Positions 1-5,663 of a stretch of DNA of 7,981 nt are shown here, one piece after another. Every line of letters begins with the position of its first letter. Position 1 is the first letter of the stretch. Origin of the DNA: Planctomycetota bacterium. GTDB taxonomy: Bacteria; Planctomycetota; Phycisphaerae; Phycisphaerales; SM1A02. The translations under genes and the position numbers were made by a program. The notes beneath the pieces were generated by a model. The model did not search any database and was not told the DNA's origin. It worked only from the letters and a program-made list of their open reading frames with translations. The DNA lies in contig QWPU01000139.1 of NCBI GenBank assembly GCA_003671065.1, positions 1 to 7,981 on the forward strand. Reading direction: 5' to 3'.

Positions 1-384
1 TTCTGGACGGCCGCCGAAGCGCCCCGTCATGATCACTTCGCATCGCCCCGAATTGAGCAGCGCAATGCGAATCTTCTTCATGATTGCATCAGTATCAAAC
101 TGCTGCGTCGTCGTGTTGATCACAGGATTGAGCAGAATTCCTGCGGGCTGATTGGGCAGACGCGCCAGCACGCCTGAAGTCATCATGCTCTGCACCGTCT
201 GATCAGCAAGCAAACTCCAATCCTGCACATTCATGCGATCAGCGTTCACGATGAGATCGTTGCCTTTCGGATTGACATAGGTCGCCTTCTGGCAGCCGAC
301 ACTGATGAACGCGCCTGTAAACGCGACTGTAAACGCAACCGATGAGAGAACAGCAAGAGCGGAATGTGTGCGACGAGTGTGCAT
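1..384 (-). CDS. LpoB-family lipoprotein (penicillin-binding protein activator-like), partial: C-terminus beyond left edge
   Basis: The first 128 residues are visible and the frame is open to base 1. The N-terminus has basic residues (RR at 4-5), a hydrophobic stretch at about 9-30 and Cys31 preceded by ISVG, which fits an imperfect lipobox, so this is probably a lipoprotein. The mature part (about 50-128) follows the LpoB pattern: a helix after NVQDW, a strand GILLNPVIN (82-90), TTQQFDTDAIMKKIRIALLNSG, then a strand ending in GRFGG. In enterobacteria LpoB sits in the outer membrane and activates the peptidoglycan synthase PBP1b; that role is known there and only inferred here. A weak Shine-Dalgarno AAGG (391-394) lies 6 bases before the ATG. 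The gene is last in the visible operon, 94 bases after the YcfL-family gene, and this pairing supports the call. A more general CsgG/TolB-N-like protein is the alternative. Confidence 0.72.
   Translation of the reverse strand, partial: MHTRRTHSALAVLSSVAFTVAFTGAFISVGCQKATYVNPKGNDLIVNADRMNVQDWSLLADQTVQSMMTSGVLARLPNQPAGILLNPVINTTTQQFDTDAIMKKIRIALLNSGRCEVIMTGRFGGRPE
316..339 (-). repeat. 12-bp tandem repeat inside the LpoB-family signal sequence
   Basis: Two adjacent 12-base copies (316-327 and 328-339, plus strand TGTAAACGCGAC and TGTAAACGCAAC) differ at one base. They encode the repeated hydrophobic unit VAFT-VAFT within the signal peptide. The length is a multiple of three, so copy change would alter hydrophobic-core length by four residues without a frameshift. 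Confidence 0.7.
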
Positions 385-478
385 GAAGTGCCTTGGGAGC
401 TAGAGGTGATGCGCGATCAAGAGAGCACGCGAGAAATCGTTGGAGTGTCTAAGCGAGCGTGAAGCGCGACATCGTCGC

Positions 479-919
479 TCATTGCTTCTGATCAAGAAAT
501 GTCAATCGCCATTGCGTCGCGCTCGGTGCGGGCGCGACGGCGGTGAGGGTGATCGTTTCCTTCGGTTTGATCTGCACGCTGGTGAGTGAGTTGGTGGAAC
601 TGAGCACGGGCATCCCTGCATCATCCGCCCAGTCGAATCGGTAGCTGAAACTTTGGCTTGCGCTTTGGTTGCTATAGACATCGACCGCGACGCGCTTTAT
701 GTCGCCATTGACCGTGCCTTCACGCACAGCAACGATGTTGGCCTTGTAGTTGAGCCAGCCATTCGTGATGATCTGCTTGAACATCACAGTGCCATCGGGG
801 TTCATTGGTCCCGTCGCCATCGTGGTGTTGGCAGTGTTGCATCCGCCGAGCGCCGTCATCAGCGCGAGTGCGCCTGCCAAGAGAGTTGGGCGGAGGAAAG
901 TGGATTTGATTGAGTGCAT
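479..919 (-). CDS. YcfL-family (DUF1425) lipoprotein
   Basis: A 146-residue exported lipoprotein. The start at 919 is chosen because it puts the signal peptide at the N-terminus (hydrophobic 11-26, lipobox LGGC with Cys27) and has AAGG (927-930) 7 bases upstream. An in-frame ATG 22 codons earlier would add a polar leader. The mature domain is beta-rich: IITNGWLNYKANIVAVRE (50-67), RVAVDVYSNQSASQSFSYRFDWADDAG (76-102), then KPKETITLTAVAPAPSATQWRL (118-139). The pattern of aromatic-Asp 'FDWADDAG' followed by a 'TLTAVAP' strand and a closing 'RL.F' strand is typical of YcfL. In E. coli ycfL lies directly beside lpoB, and the same order (YcfL then LpoB) is kept here. The biochemical role is unknown; context suggests the LpoB/peptidoglycan-synthase system in the periplasm or outer membrane. 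Confidence 0.8.
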   Translation of the reverse strand: MHSIKSTFLRPTLLAGALALMTALGGCNTANTTMATGPMNPDGTVMFKQIITNGWLNYKANIVAVREGTVNGDIKRVAVDVYSNQSASQSFSYRFDWADDAGMPVLSSTNSLTSVQIKPKETITLTAVAPAPSATQWRLTFLDQKQ

Positions 920-988
920 GTTGTGACCTTGCGTTGGAAAGTTTCGAAGTTTGAAAGTCGGATCCTGTCGCGTCTCTTTGCGCACACA

Positions 989-2425
989 CTACTTGACTGC
1001 AAAGTGCATCGTACGAACCACGGGCACGACCCCCATCCGCGGCGAGCGCAGATGGACGATGGTCGTCCCCGTTGATTCCACAGCGATTGGTCCGATTCTT
1101 TGTCCGTCACCGAGATCAAGTTCAAACCTGCCGTTCGCAGGCGCAGGGAATCGTGCGTACAGCACCTGCTTTGGAAGCGTGAGCCAGATCCGCAGGTCCG
1201 CGCTGTTGGTACTCACTTGATAGATCGCACCCGCAATCGCAATGAAGAGCGCTGCGTTGCCTCCGCGACTTTGCGCCTGTTGTTGCGCGAAATAGGTCGC
1301 GACCGCTTTGGTCGCGCTCGACACCAGCGTGAGCGTGATGATGGCGGGCAGCCGTTGATTGAATTCATCCGCGACCACCCGATCCATATCAGTGAGCATG
1401 CTCGACGCGTAACTCTGCCCGTTCGCGCGCGCAGTGAAGCCAGTCACCGCGCCATCTTTGAATTTCAGCACAGGAAACGCAGCGCCGACATACGGAACCG
1501 CTTGCATGAAGAGCGGAATATCGATGCGCAGTTCCTTGAGCCACGGTCCCATGCCTGTTTCGAAAAGCACATACACCGTCGGCGGCAGCGCAGCACCGCC
1601 CGCTGCGGCTTCCGCGATGGCTGCGTCTTCGAGTGCATACATGCGATCACTCGCCGAGAGCATGCCAGCAACGCGACGAAACGCGACAGTTGCCTCAGCG
1701 ATCGCTTCAGGTCGCCCAGTCAGTTGAAACTGCAGCGCTTGCAAATAAGTTGAGTAGGGGATCGCATACTCGGTGTAACCCTTCATCTCGCGCAACGGTC
1801 CATACGCGCTGTCAAGACCACTCTTGAACTGCGTATCTTCCATCGCTCTCGCGCTGTCGTAGTTGTGCGCTGACGAGTTTTCTGCAGCTTTCTCTTGCAG
1901 CGCTTCGATCTCTTTCGTGTTCTTCGCGACTGCATCGCGTTGCCATTCGTAGGCGCGTCGCAATGAAACGCCCGCAGCATCAAGGTTCGCTTGCGCAAGG
2001 TGGTTCAACGCTTGATAGGTCGAACACATGATGCGGTCGTAGGTTCGACCGAAGTAGTTGATGATGGTTTGATTCGACAGAATCGCAACCGCTTGTTCAC
2101 TGATGCGCACTTCCGCGGAATCGTCGAGGTACTTCCACATCCGCTCGTCGGCGCTGCCAAACGAAGCGATGGATTTCGCGAGATCGCCTGAGGTCGCGTA
2201 GATCGCGCCTGCTTCCAACTCGTAGATTGTTCGACCTTTCTCGCTATCTCGTCGATCTTTGAGTAGCGGCACGAGCGCATCAGTCGCGCGTGGATAGTTG
2301 CCGGCTTCATACGCGTCGATGACTGGCTTCATGCGATCTTGATGCGAGCACGCACTTGTCAACGCACACGCGAACACGACGAGCGCGCGACACACGAACC
2401 GTCTTTGTTGAAGAAATCCCATCAT
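989..2425 (-). CDS. COG3014-family lipoprotein with helical-repeat N-terminal half
   Basis: A 478-residue probable lipoprotein. The signal peptide covers residues 1-25 and Cys26 follows LTSA. Residues about 30-270 are helical and repeat-like: 'AYEAGNYPRATDALVPLL', 'YELEAGAIYATSGDLAKSIASF' and 'YLQALQFQLTGRPEAIAEATVAFRR' resemble TPR units. The C-terminal half (about 280-478) is beta-rich with the blocks I associate with COG3014: VYVLFETGMGPWLKELRIDI (284-303) and DLRIWLTLPKQVLYARFPAP (410-429). Two adjacent ATGs (2425 and 2422) are possible starts; AAGGA (2436-2440) favours the first. The gene begins 19 bases after the stop of the upstream gene, and the YcfL-family gene follows after 69 bases, so all are probably co-transcribed. 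COG3014, YcfL and LpoB genes are recurrent neighbours in Gram-negative bacteria. No activity is known; a scaffold or assembly role with LpoB is an inference. Confidence 0.85.
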   Translation of the reverse strand: MMGFLQQRRFVCRALVVFACALTSACSHQDRMKPVIDAYEAGNYPRATDALVPLLKDRRDSEKGRTIYELEAGAIYATSGDLAKSIASFGSADERMWKYLDDSAEVRISEQAVAILSNQTIINYFGRTYDRIMCSTYQALNHLAQANLDAAGVSLRRAYEWQRDAVAKNTKEIEALQEKAAENSSAHNYDSARAMEDTQFKSGLDSAYGPLREMKGYTEYAIPYSTYLQALQFQLTGRPEAIAEATVAFRRVAGMLSASDRMYALEDAAIAEAAAGGAALPPTVYVLFETGMGPWLKELRIDIPLFMQAVPYVGAAFPVLKFKDGAVTGFTARANGQSYASSMLTDMDRVVADEFNQRLPAIITLTLVSSATKAVATYFAQQQAQSRGGNAALFIAIAGAIYQVSTNSADLRIWLTLPKQVLYARFPAPANGRFELDLGDGQRIGPIAVESTGTTIVHLRSPRMGVVPVVRTMHFAVK

Positions 2426-2444
2426 CGTTGATCTTTCCTTTCAC

Positions 2445-3128
2445 TCACGCTGGCGTTGGCAACGCCGCACGCTCGCAACGCTTCTTCATCGCGGTCGCCA
2501 TCTTGTCGGCGCTGGCACGCAGCACTGTATCGATGAGATCACCGTCTTCTGCAAGTCCAGGCGCTTGGCGAAACGAATCGGCAACGCTCGCGCTTCCACT
2601 CGCGACGACGCGGCCTTCAAGTCGACCGAGTATTCGATAGGTCGCATCGAGACGGTAGCTCACCACATCAGTCAACACGCTTCCTGCAGCATCATTACGC
2701 TTTCGCGCGTCGATCCTCAGCGCGCTGATCGAAGCGATGAGCACGAAGTCAACATCCATCGACTCTGCGAGACTCAGCGCCGATGCGTTGTCGCTGAGCA
2801 ACTTGTCGAGATTCTCGATCGGAGTGGTTGCGTCCGAGCTCTTCGTTGTAAAGCACGAATCATTGAGCGCGGCCTTGAGGTAGTCCTCAAGTATGACGAC
2901 AGCGTGCTCATCGATCCTTCGTTCGCGGTTGCGCACAAAAATCGCAGTCGTGAACGGTCCAGCAGTCGCATCAGGTGCTTTAGCGTTTGATGCGACTTGC
3001 GCGTCCGCTCGTGGCAGCGCGAACAGCACGATGCCGAGCAGCATCAGGACAAGTGAAGTCACAACGAGCAACTGAATCGGCATCCGAGCCTTCTCACCAA
3101 ACACGCGATTCAACATGATTCCGAGCAC
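2445..3128 (-). CDS. Unrecognised exported or membrane-anchored protein with possible LpoB/CsgG-like fold
   Basis: A 227-residue protein led by a GTG codon. I chose 3128 because a perfect AGGAGG (3134-3139) lies 5 bases upstream; the next in-frame ATG (3116) would be 17 bases from it. Residues 18-38 form one strongly hydrophobic segment ending in ALPRADA, which is either a signal peptide cut after ADA43 or a membrane anchor. The rest reads as alternating strand and helix: TTAIFVRN (60-67), helix AVVILEDYLKAALND (76-90), helix ALSLAESMD (117-125), strand DFVLIASISALRID (127-140), a hairpin VVSYRLDATYRIL...GRVVASGSASV (155-182) and a final helix (198-217). This order, with the 'fvliasi' strand followed by 'a.yri....grv..sg', resembles LpoB/CsgG/TolB-N domains, but I do not recognise a named family. 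It heads the COG3014-YcfL-LpoB operon, so a role in the same envelope system is likely by context only. Confidence 0.75.
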   Translation of the reverse strand: MLGIMLNRVFGEKARMPIQLLVVTSLVLMLLGIVLFALPRADAQVASNAKAPDATAGPFTTAIFVRNRERRIDEHAVVILEDYLKAALNDSCFTTKSSDATTPIENLDKLLSDNASALSLAESMDVDFVLIASISALRIDARKRNDAAGSVLTDVVSYRLDATYRILGRLEGRVVASGSASVADSFRQAPGLAEDGDLIDTVLRASADKMATAMKKRCERAALPTPA

Positions 3129-3133
3129 ATGAT

Positions 3134-3139
3134 CCTCCT
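3134..3139 (-). promoter_or_regulatory. Perfect Shine-Dalgarno that fixes a GTG start
   Basis: AGGAGG on the minus strand sits 5 bases before GTG at 3128-3126 and only 3 bases before an out-of-frame ATG at 3130-3128. The ATG opens a six-codon reading frame ending at 3110. The GTG is in frame with the 227-residue protein, so this site supports it as the start. Confidence 0.75.
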
Positions 3140-3161
3140 GTGCGCGTTGGATGCGCGCAGA

Positions 3162-3205
3162 AGGCAATCTATCCTCCGATCGATGAGCGCCACCAAGGAT
3201 TGCCT
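3162..3205. repeat. 8-bp inverted repeat, possible operator or weak stem
   Basis: AGGCAATC (3162-3169) is mirrored perfectly by GATTGCCT (3198-3205) across a 28-base spacer. It lies just upstream of the Shine-Dalgarno of the minus-strand operon. It could be a regulator-binding pair, a 5'-UTR stem, or chance. Confidence 0.4.
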
Positions 3206-3220
3206 GTTATTCCGCTGCGA

Positions 3221-3252
3221 ATCGAGCGAATGGATCCGACAGATCGAGCGAA
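3221..3252. repeat. 10-bp direct repeat with 22-bp period, possible tandem operator
   Basis: ATCGAGCGAA occurs at 3221-3230 and again at 3243-3252. The start-to-start distance of 22 bp is about two helical turns, which would put two protein-binding sites on the same DNA face. The word is made of triplets common in this genome, so chance cannot be excluded. Confidence 0.4.
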
Positions 3253-3401
3253 GGCGCGAGGCGCGAGGATCGGTCATAATCGTCCTCCCTTCGCGGAGTG
3301 CAGAGCTCCTCGCAGATTGCTTTCTCACTCACGACATCCGCCCGATTCCTCACGATTCACGCACAACGCGCTCGTGAGGGACCTTCCTCAGTTGACACAC
3401 C

Positions 3402-4349
3402 ATGCACGCTGTTCGCCTCCTCCTCGCTTCCTCGGTCGACTACGCAGGGCTCTTTCCGCCCGCCAAACTCGACATGCATCCCACCGTGAAGAACTTCGCG
3501 CGCTATCGAGCTGGTCCTGATGCATGGATGCTCGCGAGCCTCATCGTTCCTGTCACGCGCTTTCCTGAGTTCGTGGAAGAAGCAGATCCGTATCTTCCGA
3601 AGACCGCTGATGTCGAAGGCGATGAGCCGTGGTCGCTCTCTGTGCTCGTCGCGCCCGCGTCGGACAAAATCATTCTCCAAGACCTTGAGCGCATCGAGCG
3701 CTTCAACGAGCGCATGGAAGATCGCGATTTTTCGCGCGCCCACGGACGCGCTCGCATCGACACCATCGAAACCAAAGCGGCTTCAGGCAAAGAAATCGAT
3801 CGCGTGCTTGAGTATGTGCACGACGACATCTTCGCCTACTTCGAAATCGCCCCCGATGCAGATCCGCGCGGACTCGTCACAGTCATGGCTTCGCTTGATG
3901 CCGGCGCCAAGATTCGCACTGGCGGCTTGACGCCTGAGTCGCATCCAACGCCTGAGCAACTCGCGCGCTTTCTGAAAGTTTGTCGCGCTGCCGAAGTTCC
4001 TTTCAAAGCCACCGCGGGACTGCATCATCCGTGCCGTCATCTCGCGACCGATGTCGGTTGCATGCAGTTCGGTTTCCTCAATGTGTTCGCAGCAGGAGTG
4101 CTGTTGTGGGACAACGATCAGATGACCGAGACGGAGATCGAAGAGATTCTCACCGAAGAACGCGTGACTGCGTTTGAGTTTGGACCAACTGGGTTGGCGT
4201 ATCGCAAACATTTCATTCGGTTCGATCAAATCGCCGTCGCGCGCGAGCGATTCGCCCATTCCTTCGGATCATGCTCGTTCCTCGAACCTCTCGCGGATCT
4301 TCGTGCACTCGGATTACTTCCTGTGGCCGAAGAAGAGGTGGCACCATGA
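3402..4349 (+). CDS. Conserved protein of unknown function coupled to fumarylacetoacetase
   Basis: A 315-residue protein, probably cytoplasmic: no signal peptide or membrane segment is visible. I cannot assign it to a named enzyme family. Likely signature blocks are SVDYAGLFPPA (11-21), YFEI (146-149), GAKIRTGG (168-175), PFKATAGLHHPCRH (200-213), GFLNVFAA (224-231) and FGSCSFLEPLADL (288-300). Asp13, Lys169, Arg172, Lys202, His208, His209, Arg212 and His213 are polar residues in these blocks and could form an active site. Its TGA overlaps the ATG of fumarylacetoacetase (ATGA), so the two are translated from one message, probably in fixed ratio. This points to tyrosine/homogentisate catabolism or a related beta-diketone pathway. 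It lacks the glutathione-transferase features of known maleylacetoacetate isomerases. The ATG has no good Shine-Dalgarno nearby, but the DYAGLFPP block begins at residue 13, so a much later start is unlikely. Confidence 0.88.
   Translation: MHAVRLLLASSVDYAGLFPPAKLDMHPTVKNFARYRAGPDAWMLASLIVPVTRFPEFVEEADPYLPKTADVEGDEPWSLSVLVAPASDKIILQDLERIERFNERMEDRDFSRAHGRARIDTIETKAASGKEIDRVLEYVHDDIFAYFEIAPDADPRGLVTVMASLDAGAKIRTGGLTPESHPTPEQLARFLKVCRAAEVPFKATAGLHHPCRHLATDVGCMQFGFLNVFAAGVLLWDNDQMTETEIEEILTEERVTAFEFGPTGLAYRKHFIRFDQIAVARERFAHSFGSCSFLEPLADLRALGLLPVAEEEVAP
4335..4340 (+). promoter_or_regulatory. Shine-Dalgarno deciding the fumarylacetoacetase start
   Basis: GAGGTG sits 5 bases before the ATG at 4346, inside the end of the upstream gene. 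This supports 4346 over the in-frame ATG at 4271, which would add 25 residues (rich in Arg, Ser and Gly) unlike the family. Confidence 0.75.
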
Positions 4350-5659
4350 GTTCGTTGCCAACTGCGAAAGACCCGTTCATTGATCCGTGTGATCCAGAAT
4401 TGCGATCATGGGTTGCGAGTGCGCGTGACGCGAGCAATGACTTTCCGATTCAGAACTTGCCCTACGGCTTGCTCAATGGTTGCGTGGCTGTTCGCATCGG
4501 CGACTCAGCCCTCGTGCTTGAAGAGGCGCTCGAGCAAGGTGTGTTCTGCGCAGAGATCGCGGAGATTCCTGACCTCGACTCGATGCTCAGCCTCGCGTGC
4601 TTGAACGCGTTTGCTGAACTTCCCAATCAAACACTCACGCGCATTCGTATGCACCTTGCGTGGTTGTTCGCGGAAGGTTCTCCAGCGCGCAAGCAGATTG
4701 AGCCGCTACTGCACGACGCAGTGAACACCTACGATGTGCCGTTTTATGTCGGTGATTACACCGATTTCTATGCGTCGCTTCATCACGCAACCAATGTCGG
4801 TTCGATGTTTCGACCGACGAATCCGCTGCTTCCCAACTGGAAGCATCTGCCGATTGGTTACCACGGTCGCGCGAGCTCGATCATTGTCTCGGGTTCTGAA
4901 GTCAGGCGGCCACACGGTCAGACTGTGAGCAACGATGATGGTCCGCCATCTTTCGGCGCCGTGAAGTTGATGGACTACGAACTCGAAGTTGGCTTCTTCG
5001 TGGGCAAAGGCAATGAACTCGGTTCAACGATTCCGATTACACAAGCGTGGAGCCACATCTTCGGATTCGTGCTCGTCAACGACTGGTCCGCGCGAGATAT
5101 TCAGAAGTGGGAGTACCAACCACTCGGCCCGTTTCTCGCGAAGAACTTCGCAACGAGCGTCTCGCCATGGGTCGTCACGCGCGAAGCACTCGAACCATTC
5201 TGCGTGCAAGGTCCACCGCGTAGTGCGGACGATCCGCAGACGCTTCCCTATCTCACCGATCCTCAAGGCATGAACATCGACATCACGCTCGAAGTGTTCA
5301 TCAGCAGCGCGATCATGCGTGAGAAGAACATCGAACCCACCTTGATCTCGCGCGGTTCATTCAAAGACATGTTCTGGACGCCCGCGCAAATGCTCGCGCA
5401 TCACGCTTCAAACGGCTGCAATATGCAAGTTGGCGACTTGCTTGCGTCGGGCACTGTGAGCTCAACGACGAAGGACTCACGCGGCTGCTTGCTTGAACGC
5501 ACCTGGCGTGGCAGCGAACCCATCACGCTCGGTGACGGCACGGAACGCAAGTTTCTCAACGACGGCGACGAAGTGATCATGCGCGGATTCTGCACGAAAC
5601 CAGGCTATCCACGCATTGGCTTCGGTGAATGTCGCGGCATCGTGCTGCCTGCTCGCTAA
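4346..5659 (+). CDS. fahA: Fumarylacetoacetase (fumarylacetoacetate hydrolase, EC 3.7.1.2)
   Basis: A 437-residue cytoplasmic enzyme that splits 4-fumarylacetoacetate into fumarate and acetoacetate, the last step of tyrosine and phenylalanine degradation through homogentisate. Human FAH has 419 residues, so the length is normal. The match to the human protein runs nearly end to end. An SH3-like N-terminal domain (about 1-120) precedes the catalytic domain. Metal ligands are present: Asp140 in DYTDFY, Glu212 and Glu214 in YELEVGFF, and Asp246 in NDWSARD (human D126, E199, E201, D233). The catalytic His147 (human H133), Arg156 (R142), Tyr172 in GYHGRASS (Y159), Gln253 (Q240), Lys266 (K253) and Glu384 (E364) are all kept. 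The gene overlaps the end of the unknown 315-residue gene by 4 bases. Homogentisate dioxygenase and maleylacetoacetate isomerase are not in the window. Confidence 0.97.
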   Translation: MSSLPTAKDPFIDPCDPELRSWVASARDASNDFPIQNLPYGLLNGCVAVRIGDSALVLEEALEQGVFCAEIAEIPDLDSMLSLACLNAFAELPNQTLTRIRMHLAWLFAEGSPARKQIEPLLHDAVNTYDVPFYVGDYTDFYASLHHATNVGSMFRPTNPLLPNWKHLPIGYHGRASSIIVSGSEVRRPHGQTVSNDDGPPSFGAVKLMDYELEVGFFVGKGNELGSTIPITQAWSHIFGFVLVNDWSARDIQKWEYQPLGPFLAKNFATSVSPWVVTREALEPFCVQGPPRSADDPQTLPYLTDPQGMNIDITLEVFISSAIMREKNIEPTLISRGSFKDMFWTPAQMLAHHASNGCNMQVGDLLASGTVSSTTKDSRGCLLERTWRGSEPITLGDGTERKFLNDGDEVIMRGFCTKPGYPRIGFGECRGIVLPAR

Positions 5660-5663
5660 CTTT

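Larger units (their letters stand above)
3129..3401. promoter_or_regulatory. Divergent intergenic region, expected to hold promoters for both flanking operons
   Basis: These 273 bases separate two divergent operons, so both promoters should lie here. I see no consensus pair. CATAAT (3275-3280) is a fair -10 for the plus strand but lacks a good -35 at the right distance. TTGACA (3392-3397) lies too close to the ATG at 3402 to be a -35 for that gene. The region contains a 10-bp direct repeat, an 8-bp inverted repeat and a 7-bp tandem GGCGCGA pair (3253-3266). No convincing small gene or RNA was seen. Confidence 0.5.

Noticed and set aside
385..478. Possible small RNA or terminator between the YcfL- and LpoB-family genes
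   Set aside because: Only a weak 5-bp inverted match was found, with no T-run; the 94-base gap looks like ordinary operon spacing.
920..985. Earlier start (985) for the YcfL-family protein
   Set aside because: It would bury the signal peptide and lipobox 22 residues in; the ATG at 919 has a ribosome site and places the signal at the N-terminus.
1100..1753. Long plus-strand open frame (217 codons) opposite the COG3014 gene
   Set aside because: Its translation is rich in Arg, Cys and His with no recognisable motif, as expected for an antisense shadow of a GC-rich gene; the minus-strand protein matches a known family.
3392..3397. TTGACA as a -35 promoter element before the 315-residue gene
   Set aside because: It lies 4 bases before the ATG, so transcription would begin inside the gene; most likely chance.
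3783..4259. Minus-strand open frame of 158 codons within the 315-residue gene
   Set aside because: It is antisense to a well-patterned coding gene, has no ribosome site that I could see and no family-like blocks.
4271..4345. Possible 25-residue N-terminal extension of fumarylacetoacetase from an in-frame ATG at 4271
   Set aside because: The segment is rich in Arg, Ser and Gly, does not match the family, lies inside the upstream gene, and the good GAGGTG site serves the ATG at 4346.
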